Positions 33,601 to 42,965 of a stretch of 64,000 bases of DNA are shown one piece after another. This DNA comes from Dichetophora obliterata (taxonomy: Eukaryota; Arthropoda; Insecta; Diptera; Sciomyzidae). The first letter of the stretch is position 1. The number at the start of each line of letters is the position of its first letter. Both the position numbers and the translations under genes were made by a program. Under the pieces are notes generated by a model, which saw nothing but the letters and a program-made list of their open reading frames with translations, made no database searches and was not told the origin of the DNA. Location: the NCBI GenBank assembly GCA_963920525.1, contig OY986435.1:224738399-224802398 (forward strand), in the 5' to 3' direction.

Positions 33601-33875
33601 ATTTGGGGATCATTTTTCTTCTATTCTTATATGTTTTCATTGAAATTGGTTTTTACGGGTGGGCTTCAAACCCGACGCACAACCTATTTTAAGCCTAGGG
33701 AGGCCCGCCGCTCAGATTAGCCGCCAAACTAACGGTTGTCAGTTTTGACGTTGCCCAGGAAACACCACGTGGAGGTTTGAGTCGACTTGAGGCGATTTCA
33801 CAAAGATTATGCTGGCCTCGCCAGGTTGAGACAGTCAGACATGTTACATTGATCCATCGCTCCCAGTTTCCCCCA
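30626..33875 (-). mobile_element. Full-length non-LTR retrotransposon (LINE), RTE-like
   Basis: A 3.25-kb element on the minus strand bounded by a perfect 16-bp target-site duplication, GCTTTATGTACCTACT (30610-30625 and 33876-33891). The 3' end, on the minus strand, is a short AAGT-type tandem repeat rather than a long poly(A). A 3' UTR of only about 20 bp and a 5' UTR of about 235 bp flank one long ORF. A single APE-RT ORF with a very short 3' UTR ending in microsatellite-like repeats is typical of RTE-clade elements; the clade call is an inference. Confidence 0.92.
30647..33640 (-). CDS. LINE polyprotein: AP endonuclease + reverse transcriptase, intact
   Basis: A 997-residue uninterrupted ORF for target-primed reverse transcription. 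Residues about 25-275 are an apurinic-type endonuclease: C-T-W-N-V-R-T-L-N (Asn), A-I-Q-E-M-R-W (Glu), L-G-D-F-N-A-K-V-G (Asp/Asn) and S-D-H-Y-L-V (Asp-His). Residues about 480-760 are the reverse transcriptase: K-A-A-G-A-D-G-L-P, F-R-P-G-K-S-T-I-D-Q, F-V-D-Y-K-A-A-F-D, G-F-R-Q-G-D-S-L-S and the catalytic Y-A-D-D-I-D-I. The C-terminal part (about 790-980) has R-W-L-G-H-V-Q-R-M, common in this group. I see no gag-like ORF1. The first Met is used as start; M-K-T-Y-K is not conserved, so translation could begin slightly differently. The intact frame and perfect duplication suggest recent insertion. Confidence 0.95.
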   Translation of the reverse strand: MKTYKNRRKMIPKSDDDYRKRKTDNDLRICTWNVRTLNWEGASIQLTDVLERYKADITAIQEMRWKGQGCIRHAPCDIYYSGHAEKHEFGCGFVVGKRLRPHVLRFTPVNERLAIIRIKVRFFNISLICAHAPTEDKDDEIKEIFYERLENAYERCPRHDVKIVLGDFNAKVGKENIFGPTVGKFSLHDNTSDNGMRLIDFAAARNMVVSSTRFKHLNIHKATWMSPDQKTKNQIDHVLIDGRHSSSVLDVRTIRGANIDSDHYLVAAKIRTRLCAAKNTRNPTQRKLDVDKLQSKQTADAFATRLSLLLQSTPPIDDICAQWTHISNSMRAAAEEVIGYQRPRRNQWYDQECRDATAEKDAAYKATLQSVVTRAAKERYKEKRREERHIFRRKKREAEKREQEKIEMYGDRNEARKFFEKIRRLADGFKTGASSCKDENGNLVTDVQSTLTLWREHFSKLLNGDADNNPANRDDIPETPIADDSVEVSLPDYDEVLTAIARLKNNKAAGADGLPAELFKNGGEALLKCIHELLCRIWSEECIPNDWNLSVLCPIHKKGDPTICANYRGISLLNIAYKVLSSVLCERLKPIVNELIGPYQCGFRPGKSTIDQIFTLRQILEKTQEKQVDTHHLFVDYKAAFDSPIRKHLYSTMSEFGIPAKLIRLCRMTLSNTSSAVKVGKDLSPPFITKRGFRQGDSLSCDFFNLMMEKIIRAADLRRSGTIFYKSVMLLAYADDIDIIGHNTREVSAAFSRLERESSRMGLSVNADKTKYLVSTNKQSQRLGTHVTVDNTSFEVVKNFVYLGSSINSTNDISIEIKRRITLANRCYFGLSRQLRSRALSRRTKITLYKSLIMPVLLYASQTWTLSSLDEKTLGAFERKILRKIYGPICVNGEYRIRWNDELYELYADIDIVKRIKIERLRWLGHVQRMKDDAPVKKTFDSVPSGGQRRRGRPHLRWKDQVEDNLTKLGISNWRQQAKDRNGWRKFLDEAKTDIRL

Positions 33876-33891
33876 GCTTTATGTACCTACT
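33876..33891. repeat. LINE target-site duplication (right copy)
   Basis: GCTTTATGTACCTACT, identical to the copy at 30610-30625, adjoining the 5' end of the LINE. Confidence 0.92.
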
Positions 33892-34734
33892 ACATGCAAA
33901 ATGTTTATTCAATGCTACAACCTAAATATTTTGCAAAGTTCTATATTCAATAAACTTTCCTTTATTTTTCTCATTTGTTTTGTTTTTAAATTAATTATTT
34001 TAATTAAATAGTTTACAAAGCTATTTGTTTTTTATATGGCTTAAGCTGCTTCTAGACGACATGACATTGTCTCAAGATAAACCAAAAAAGTCGACTCAAA
34101 TTTGATATCACATCGTGCGGAAGCTCACCAACAGAGTCTTGTGGTATTGTCTAGCGACTTTAAGGTATGATCTGCGATTCAAGCCCAAAAAAAATAATGT
34201 TTTTTTGAAATTGCTGTAGTTCATTCGTTTTTTCGTTTATCAACTTTGGGTTTTTTACGTAAAAGTAAACGTAATTTTTTAACTTTTTCTGTACTTTATG
34301 TTTATGTTTCGATATTTTTGTATCCCCCCTCCCAGAGCGATTAAAATGGGTATTTTTTTTCTTGATAACCAGATGTCGTATTAAAAATTCTGTGGGCGGC
34401 ATTTTGTTGGAAATCACGTCAGGCAGGTCCTGAACTCGGATATTTCCAAAATATAAAAAATTTACAAAATGGCACGATTTTTTAAAAAAGTTCAAAAATT
34501 AGCTATTTTTTTGGGACTTTTGCCCCACCCCTCCCCCGGTAGTAGAGTTAACCCAATTATCCTGGTTCACAACCTGCCTGATGTGATTACCTACAAAACG
34601 CCGCCCCCCGCATCTACATCCGACTTATGGTTCTTCTCGAGAAAAACGACAACCCAGTTTGAAAAAAAGTGATTTCGAGAAAAACGCATTTAAAGTTTTA
34701 TTACTGCACTTCGGCGCGAGCGTAAATAAACATA
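33892..34734. other. No gene recognised
   Basis: The continuation of the LINE's target sequence, A+T-rich. Two loosely similar stretches around TCCTGAACTCGGATATTT / CCTGGTTCACAACCTGCC and 'GATGTGATT' (34380-34450, 34545-34640) may be a diverged tandem duplication. Nothing coding is convincing. Confidence 0.35.
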
Positions 34735-34736
34735 TA

Positions 34737-34933
34737 CAGGGTGCCCCAAATCAACGTTTCAAAGAGGTTCCTATCTAAAATAAATTTTAAGTTATTGCAT
34801 TAAAACTGATGACACCTATGAATAAAGCTCAAAACAGGGGGGCGATGGACCCACCAGTCATACAATTTGTTTTCTTTTCTTGACCCAAGGAATCAACCAG
34901 CGCCAGATTGAAACGTTGAACTGGGACACCCTG
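34737..34933. mobile_element. 197-bp TA-type MITE, ends CAGGGTGYCCC
   Basis: The left end CAGGGTGCCCCAAATCAACG and the inverted right end CAGGGTGTCCCAGTTCAACG share the same order, followed by TTTCAA on both sides. TA flanks both ends (34735-34736, 34934-34935). CAGGGTGTCCC-type ends are widespread in insect Tc1/mariner-derived MITEs. Confidence 0.85.
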
Positions 34934-34935
34934 TA

Positions 34936-35820
34936 TAGCTCTGTAACTCCAAAAATAATTCGAATTTTAAAAAATCTTTAATGCATTATTTTTGAAGGAT
35001 TTTAGAAGGCATTTATGAAAAAAAAAATCGAAAAATTTTTTGTAACCGCAGGTCATACCTTAAGAGACACATTAATTTTTAGAATTTTTTCTATTTTCGT
35101 ATGACTTTCTATGCGACAGAGGGTTGACTTCAAAGAAAAACAACATGTGCAATTTGTTTTCATATGAATTGAACATTTGATTGCATAAAATATTTGTTTT
35201 AAATATTGCGGATAACTGCATAAAAGTCTTATCATAAAATGCTATAATATACATTTATGTAAAAATATATTTTGATTTTTTTCAGTTTGAATTTCCTCAG
35301 TTCAGTTTAAAAGGCAGAAATCCTTAAGCTCATAGAGCTATTTCTTGGCAAAAGCTTTTCCTTTTTTTTTTTCTTCTTTTTAATTAAGCATAAATTAGTA
35401 TAATTGTGCTATAAATTGCTAAGACGGTTGTCTCCTTAGTATGATAATACAAGTAGTAGCTACAGTTCTAGCTGCGGTCCACGAATGGCAAACAAAAGAA
35501 AATCAAAACGAGAGCGTGCTATGGCAACTGATGCAAAATAGAGATATTAAAAATGATTTGTGTAAAAATATTTTTTAGTTTTCTTTTGTTTGACATTCGC
35601 AGTTCGTGAGAAAATAGGTTGTTTTCAAGGCCACCTAATAGATTGTTTTATCATGGTAGCCTCTGAATCCATTTTTAAAATTTTCTTTTTGACATTAACA
35701 GCTATTGTTAGCATTCGTGTGGAAGCAAATTGGAACATTTTTTTCACATCAGACAAAATTTGTCAGTCACCTCAAAATTTGTCTTGAGACATTGTCGCGT
35801 CGTCTAGAAGCAGTTTTATC
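34936..35820. other. No gene; small inverted repeat at 35485-35602
   Basis: A+T-rich sequence. A short inverted pair (GCAAACAAAAGAAAA near 35489; inverse near 35580) spans about 118 bp and may be a tiny foldback repeat. Otherwise nothing identifiable. Confidence 0.4.
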
Positions 35821-35825
35821 AGTTT

Positions 35826-36145
35826 TGTTACGAAGCATCTGGCAATGCCGGCGGAGCCTGTCAAAAAATAATCTGTCAAACCTGACAAGCCAATCGAAGA
35901 AACGTGCTCTAGTTTTTAAAGCAACTTCCTCCTTTCTTTCTTTCTTTGGCTTCAACGACACGTCCAGGCAGCAGCAGAAATAGAATCGAAAGAACAAACT
36001 AAAAGTAATTAATAAAAATCTTAACTGAATTTAATACAAATATTATAATAATCCTTTATCCTTTGAACTGTATGTAGGAATTTTTAAACCATTTAAAAAC
36101 AATAAAGAAGGTTGATAAAAATTAAAGCAGATTCTTTCGACAACA
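35826..36145 (+). repeat. 5' LTR of BEL/Pao element
   Basis: 320 bp, starting TGTTACGAAGC and ending TTTCGACAACA (TG...CA). It holds a (CTTT)n stretch near 35932-35946. It should contain promoter and polyadenylation signals; AATAAA-like strings are present (near 36101). Confidence 0.93.
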
Positions 36146-36188
36146 CATTTAAAAATTCTTTTATTGTGCGATCTCTGCTACTGTGACA

Positions 36189-37700
36189 ATGTCACCAAAG
36201 ACTACATTCAGTTGCATAAACTGCAACAAAAAAGACAACCAAGAAATGGTTTGCTGTGATAACTGCGACAGTTGGTTACACTATACCTGCGCGGGTGTAA
36301 CTTCTGCAGTGGCTAATGTTGATTGGCGCTGCGAAACTTGTCGGGCGCTGATGGCTACTTCGCTAATAGAATCACAACAAAGCAAGGTTGTCGCTACTGA
36401 GGAAATAGCAAGAACGGAATTGAGTTGCAGCGGTCTGGCAAAGCAAAATTGTCAAAATGCAGCTATGCCGCCTACGCACGATCTAGATTACAATTTTGTG
36501 GTCGCTGAGCATCCAGAGGTTTCCGACACTTTAACCGCGAAACGTACTGTTTACAATGTTGCAGAAGGCAATGATTCAAATGCGACAATCATCATTAAAA
36601 AAAGGTGCAATTCGTCATAATGCATTAACGCCAAAAACTGCACTTTCCCAGGGTTCTATTGGTTCGAAGTTACGCAGGCAGCTGCAAATTAAGTTCGTAG
36701 AGGAGGAACAGACACTTATAAAAGACAAAGAGGCTGTTCTAGTCCGTAAAGAATCGCTTCTGCAACAACGCAGAAAATTACTTGAGCAAATAGAGGAAGA
36801 CAGCGATAAAACATCTGACGAAGAAGCTCGAGATAATATCCTCGCTAATTCGTGGCCAAAAACTCGCTCTTCTCGATCTAAATACCCACAAGCAGAAAGT
36901 ACGTTAGCGACGATGACAACTGAAGCTCAAGTTATTCAAGGGTCAGCTGCGTCCACTTCACATTTAAGTGAGTATAATTCAATTCTAAGCCAATTACTAC
37001 AAAAGGTGCAGGCACTTGAGTTGCAGGTATCTGCAAAAGAAGACCATTCAACAACACAATGGTTGCCAGACATGATGACTGCAAATATACCCTTGGGTGC
37101 CGAGTCAGGTGAAGTTAGAATGAAGCATGGTTCCCGACGCCTCACACATGAACAAATTGCTGCCCGAACTGGAGTATCCACAAACTTGCCAAAATTTACT
37201 GGGAAGCCGGACGAGTGGCCAATATTTTTAGCAAGCTTTGAGCAGACTACTGCACTGTGCGGTTTCTCAGATGAAGAAAACCTTATACGACTCGGTGATG
37301 CTTTGGATGGTCCCGCGCGCTATTATGTAAAGAGCTTGCTGCTACACTCATCATGCGTCCCACAAATTCTACAAACACTGCGTATGAAGTTCGGACGGCC
37401 GGAATTGATTATTGATGTCCTTCTGACAAAGGTGCGAGATTTGCCAGCCTTTAAAGAAAATAGACTAGACTCAATAGTAGACTTCGCAATAGAAGTGCAG
37501 AACATATGCGCAACCATGAAAGCATCAGGACTGATAAGCTATCTTAATAACCCAGAGCTTGAACAAGAACTGGTGAGCAGACTTCCAGGTTTATTAGGTG
37601 CATTGTGCATACCCCAAGCACAAAACCACACTAAAGTCAAGCAACTTAGGGCACTTCAGCAGCTGGCTTTTCCATTTGGCCCAAGGTGCAAATAGCGTTT
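36189..37700 (+). pseudogene. BEL/Pao gag with N-terminal PHD finger, frameshifted
   Basis: Starts M-S-P-K-T-T at 36189. Residues about 7-52 form a PHD-type zinc finger (C-x2-C, C-x2-C, H-x2-C, C-x2-C), a known feature of some insect BEL elements, likely chromatin-reading. A frame break occurs in the A-run near 36595-36605, after which a glutamate/lysine-rich coiled-coil-like stretch (about 36690-36810) and a gag region (L-P-K-F-T-G-K-P-D-E-W, about 37185-37560) follow in the next frame. That frame ends at 37695, with the zinc-knuckle part in a third frame. Gag would form the particle. The breaks may be mutations, although a programmed shift at the A-run cannot be excluded by eye. Confidence 0.88.
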
Positions 37701-40700
37701 TGATCCCAAGTACCGTTACAAAGTCGCAAAAGCGGGGAAATAACAATGTCCATACCTTATTGGACTCCCAAGCGAACGGATGCATTATCTGCGAGGGATC
37801 ATGCCTAAGTGTGGAGAACTGCGAATCGTTTGTTAAAATGCTGCCAGAAAAAAGGTGGAAAAGAGTGAGAGAGCTCGCACTGTGTCGTCGTTGTCTCAAG
37901 CAACATTCCCCAACAGCATGCAAAAAAACTTCTGTTTGCAACGTAACCGGCTGTTTCTCTTTACACCATCCTATTTTGCATAAAGAAGCTGATGAAAACG
38001 ATATAAGTAGACCAGTAAGTCACACCAACCAATGTGATGATAACTCATCAATCTTATTTCGAATCTTGCCAGTTATCTTACATGCCAATGGAGCTCAGGT
38101 AAAGACATACGCATTCTTTGACGACGGATCTTCACTAACGCTTCTAGACGAGAAACTCAGCATCGAACTTAATCTTAAGGGAACTCCACAACCATTATGT
38201 ATGCGTTGGACAGCAGATACGCATCGTTATGAGGATAATTCAAGTGTGGTAAATTTAGAAATATCTGGAGGTAATAACCATAAACGTTTTTCTCTTAACG
38301 ATGTCCATACAGTTCAGAAACTAGGACTGCCGCTGCAATCGATCGATGTTAAGACTCTTAACAACAGCAAGCTCGGGCTCAGCTTGCGGCAAAGAGAAGG
38401 TGGGGCCATAGAACCTATCGCAGAAAAGACACGCTTAGGCTGGACCATAAAGGGTTCGCTAGCCGATGGACAGAAACTGTTAACCTCAAACACTCACCAC
38501 GTATTTCACGCGTGCGGCTGTGATGCGACAGCCAATACGGAACTATTGCAAACTGTCAAGGACTATATATTTCTTGATAATCTAGGAGTAAATCAATCTA
38601 ACTCGTTAAATGCGGTCGAAGATCAGGATGCAATTAAACAATTGCAAGCAAAGACTATACGGGTAGGTTGTCAGTACGAAACAGGGCTGCTCTGGCAAAA
38701 TAAACAATTTTCAATTCCTGACAGCTACCCTATGGCAGAGCGAAGAGCATTTTGTTTAGAACAACGCATGCAGAGAGATTCTAAATTAGCTGAGGCACTG
38801 CAACAAAAAATTGAGGAGTATGTATATAAAGGCTACGCAAGAAAACTGAGCCCAGATGAAATCGACGTGAAACCCTGCTGGTACCTGCCAATATTTCCAG
38901 TGCATAATTCCAGTAAGCCAAAAAAGCTGCGAATTGTATGGGACGCAGCAGCCAAAGTCAACGGAATATCTCTTAATAGCATGCTTCTCAAAGGGCCTGA
39001 CCAACTTACGCCTCTGCTAACTGTATTAAGGCGTTTCCGACAGAAGAGTGTGGCAATAAGTGGAGACATAGCTGAGATGTTTCACCAAGTAAAAATGCGC
39101 ATGGATGACCAGCATTTTCAACGTTTTCTATGGTTCGAGCAAAGGCACCATCAAAATATGTCATGAGTGTGATGACGTTTGGTGCGACATGTTCACCGAG
39201 CTGTGCACAGTTTGTTAAAAACAGTAACGCAAAGGAGTTTAGCCATCAATATCCACGAGCTGTCGAATGTATAACTGACAGCCATTATGTAGATGACATG
39301 CTAGACAGCGTTGACACTGAAGAGGAAGCAATTGCATTAGCTACAGAGGTGCGCCGTATACATTCTAAAGGTGGATTCTACATAAGAAATTGGATGTCAA
39401 ACTCTACCGCCGTGTTACGTGCTTTAAATGTGGAACCAACCAGTGAGCTTTGCCTTAACATGAACGCAGAAACGGGTGCTGAAAAGGTTCTCGGTATGTG
39501 GTGGGAGACCAGAACTGACTCCTTCATATTTAAAGTGAGCAACCGTTATAAAAATAGCGACGTACTAAGTGAGAACCATCGTCCGACAAAACGAGAACTC
39601 CTGAGTTGTATAATGTCACTATTTGACCCATTAGCCTCCTCGGGTTCTACACTATGTACGCTAAAATCATATCTCAAGAGACTTGGAGAACTGGTTGTAC
39701 CTGGGACGAACCTTTGAATGATGAGCAGTATGTAAAATGGAAGCAATGGATTCGACAATTACCTGACGTTGAAAAAATGAGAATTCCTAGGTGCTAAGTG
39801 AGCAAACCTTTTCAGCGCTATCCAGATACAGAACTCCACACCTTCGTCGATGCCAGTGAGAATGGCTATGCTGCAGTAAGTTATTTACGTTGCCAAGAAA
39901 ATAATAATATCGTGTGCTGTTTGGTTGGCTGTAAAACTAAGGTGGCCCCCTTGAAATGCATGTCAATACCGCGGTTGGAGCTCCAAGCCGCCTTGCTTGG
40001 TGCAAGACTAGCTGATGATCTCTACAAAACTCATTCAATAAAAATTGCCCGCAAAGTATTCTGGTCAGATTCTCGCACTGTCATAGCCTGGTTACAGTCA
40101 GACCATCGACGCTACAAGCAATTTGTAGCATTTAGAGTAAGCGAAATCCTGGAACTAAGTGATTTAGAATCATGGAATTGGATTCAATCAAGCGAAAACG
40201 TTGCAGACGAGGCCACTAAATGGCAACATAGTCCAGACTTTTCCACTAATAGTCGCTGGCTTAATGGGCCAGCATTTTTAAAACTAGACCAAAGCCAGTG
40301 GCCACAGCAGAAAAACAAAATAAAAGTCCTCACAACTGAAGAACTGCGAACACAGTTTGTCGGTCAACATACAGAAGTAGAATGCGTTGAATCCAAAGCT
40401 GAGAAATCAGAACAACTTCATACGAGGTATCGTTTTTTTTTCAAATTGGCGAAAACTTCTACGAGCTATTGCGACAGTCGTACACGTTGCTCGCCTTTGG
40501 AAACAGAAGGCCTTAGAACCATTACCGAACTTGCAATACGAACATATTTCTCAGGATGAATTTAAAATTGCTGAAGAGTTATTGTGGAAAGCTGCGCAGT
40601 ATGAAGCGTTCTCCAATGAAATAGCTTCTTTAAAAAATGGAACCTAAATTAAAAAATCAAGCTTTCTTTACAAGCTCTCGCCCTACATGGACGAAAGAGG

Positions 40701-41967
40701 CGTACTACGGATTGAAGGTAGGATCACTGGTAAGTACGAAAACAAGCCTGTAATCCTACCTAAAGATCATCTTATTACATATTTAATTGTTTTTCACGAG
40801 CATTGCAAATATTATCATGGTAGCCATGAGACTGTGATTAATGAGCTGCGGCAAAAATTCTGGATACCAAGATTGAGAGCTGTTTTAAATTCAACACGAA
40901 GAAAATGTCAAGAATGTTGCAACAGTACTGTGCAGCCACACCTTCCACGTATGGGACCACTTCCATCGATGAGAATTGCACCATTTCAAAGACCATTTTC
41001 CTACGTTGGAGTGGACTATTTTGGTCCGTTGTACGTGACAGTTCGTCGCAGTAGTGAGAAAAGGTATGGCGTGTTGTTCACCTGCATGACGACGAGAGCT
41101 GTTCATCTTGAAGTTGCATATTCGCTATCATCGGATTCCTGCATTCTTACAATTCGAAATTTCATAGGTCGACGAGGCTCACCCATCGAGTTTTGCAGTG
41201 ACAACGGTACCAATTTCAGAGGAGCAGAGCGAGAATTGGCAGAAGCATTCGCAAGCATGGACAAGAACCTGTTAGTCTCCACATTCACAAGTCCATCCAC
41301 CAAGTGGCAGTTTATACCGCCCTCGTCACCGCATATGGGAGGTGCCTGGGAACGCCTAGTACGTTCAGTGAAAGTCGTACTCTATAAGGTTTTGTGCAAG
41401 CACAAGGTAACTGATGAGCTTCTGCGAGCTGCGTTAATAGAGGTGGAAATGGTGATTAACTCGCGTCCCCTTACCTATGTACCAATCAGTCATGAGAACG
41501 ACGAGGCGCTTACACCCAATCACTTTTTACTGGGATCATCCAACGGAGCAAAACCATTGACTGAGGTAGGAGATAATAGTATTTTATTAAGAAAAAGCTG
41601 GCTCACCTCACAACAAATAGCAAATGCTTTCTGGAAGCAGTGGTTGCTGCAGTATTTACATACTATAACGCGGCGTACTAAATGGTTTGAAGAGGTAAAG
41701 CCTATCATAGTTGGGGACATTGTCTACATTGTCGATCCAGATCAACCCAGAAATTGCTGGCCTCGGGGAAAAGTGATCAGTGTGGCAAAAGGAAAAGATG
41801 GTCGAGTAAGGAGCGCATCAGTGCAGACGGCCGCAGGCGTGTATGATAGACCTGCTGCAAAGATTGCTGTTTTAGATGTTCAAAATAAGGTAAAACCTGT
41901 TCAGGATATACCAGGGGGGAGTGTTACGAAGCATCTGGCAATGCCGGCGGAGCCTGTCAAAAAATAA
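37690..41967 (+). pseudogene. BEL/Pao pol: protease, RT, RNase H, integrase; multiple breaks
   Basis: Zinc-knuckle cysteines (C-I-I-C, C-R-R-C) at about 37785-37920; aspartic protease core F-F-D-D-G-S-S (about 38115); RT from P-C-W-Y-L-P-I-F-P (38874) with I-S-G-D-I-A-E-M-F, then a frameshift near 39145, then M-T-F-G-A-T-C-S and the catalytic Y-V-D-D (39288-39299). A second shift near 39645 and a TAA at 39795-39797 precede RNase H (F-V-D-A-S-E-N-G at 39843; W-S-D-S-R-T-V). A T-run slip near 40432-40440 and a TAA near 40648 precede integrase: H-x3-H/C-x2-C zinc part, then V-D-Y-F-G-P (Asp), S-D-N-G-T-N-F (Asp) and G-A-W-E-R-L-V (Glu). The frame ends at 41967, about 46 nt inside the 3' LTR. It cannot make a full polyprotein. 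Confidence 0.93.
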
Positions 41968-42245
41968 TCTGTCAAACCTGACAAGCCAATCGAAGAAACG
42001 TGCTCTAGTTTTTAAAGCAACTTCCTCCTTTCTTTCTTTCTTTCTTTGGCTTCAACGACACGTCCCGGCAGCAGCAGAAATAGAATCGAAAGAACAAACT
42101 AAAAGTAATTAATAAAAATCTTAACTGAATTTAATACAAATGTTATAATAATCCTTTATCCTTTGAACTGTATGTAGGAATTTTTAAACCATTTAAAAAC
42201 AATAAAGAAAGTTGATAAAAATTAAAGCAGATTCTTTCGGCAACA
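41922..42245 (+). repeat. 3' LTR of BEL/Pao element
   Basis: 324 bp, starting TGTTACGAAGC and ending TTTCGGCAACA. It is 4 bp longer than the 5' LTR because of one extra CTTT unit, with four substitutions. It is preceded by the polypurine tract at about 41912-41921. Confidence 0.93.
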
Positions 42246-42438
42246 AGTTTGTTTTTTATATTATTTTCTCAACAGTCTGTTAGCGAATTCTAAACAAAAA
42301 GTCGTCTACTATTTAAAAATATATGTCAAATAATTTAAAAAGTGGAGTGCAAATAAATAAATTTAATACTATGATGGCACCTTACAATTACAATAGATGA
42401 GCATTTTTAAGTAAAGATTGTCTCGAACAAACTAGATC

Positions 42439-42965
42439 CCCGAGAAACAATTTCATATTTTGTGTCAATAAAGAGCTGATATATGTCTGGGTAAACGTGT
42501 CGGCAAATGTCCGACCTCTACACCGAGAGAAGTGCTAGTTCTGGAACATTTTGGGCAGGTAAAATGTGCGAATGAAGACCGTTTCGGGTACTCGTCAGTT
42601 TATTGTGTCCGAATATAGTCGCTCGTTTTTGAGCACTTTATTGACATAATACAGACTTACTACGGTAATATTTCAGGTGCCTTTCAAGGTACTTGTTGGG
42701 TATGTTTCGGATACATTATAGTTAAGACCCAGGCCAGTTTCGATGCATATCAGCTACTTTATTGACACAGTATGTCATATTTTTCATGGGGCCTATTCGC
42801 TGAAGCTTGTTTGCATTCGGCTTAATATCAATGTGCGATTAATGTTTTTTTCATAAACTTCGCAGTGTTTCCTTACTACTCGTAACTTTTAAAAATAAAA
42901 TTGAGTCCGATATTCTGGACTTTTGTGTCTGAGTAGTTTAGTACGGACACAAATTGTTTCTCAGG
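42439..42965 (+). mobile_element. CCCGAGAAAC-ended element, copy B (uninterrupted)
   Basis: 527 bp from CCCGAGAAACAATTTCAT to the inverse end AATTGTTTCTCAGG. Collinear with copies A and C, including 'GTGTCGGCAAATGTCCGACC', 'TTTGGGCAGG' and 'TGTGTCCGAATATAGTC'. Internal hairpins (TGTCGG...CCGACC; CGGACAC repeated in both orientations) are plentiful. It carries no coding region and shows the intact site where copy A was invaded. Confidence 0.85.

Larger units (their letters stand above)
35826..42245 (+). mobile_element. BEL/Pao LTR retrotransposon, complete structure, broken frames
   Basis: A 6.4-kb element with LTRs at 35826-36145 and 41922-42245, a 5-bp duplication AGTTT on both sides (35821-35825, 42246-42250) and a purine tract (GGGGGGAG) just before the 3' LTR. 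The coding order is PHD finger, gag, zinc knuckle, aspartic protease, reverse transcriptase, RNase H, integrase, which is the BEL/Pao order. The LTRs differ at four positions plus one 4-bp CTTT-repeat slip (about 1.25%). It is a moderately young insertion, yet gag-pol carries several frame breaks. Confidence 0.95.
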
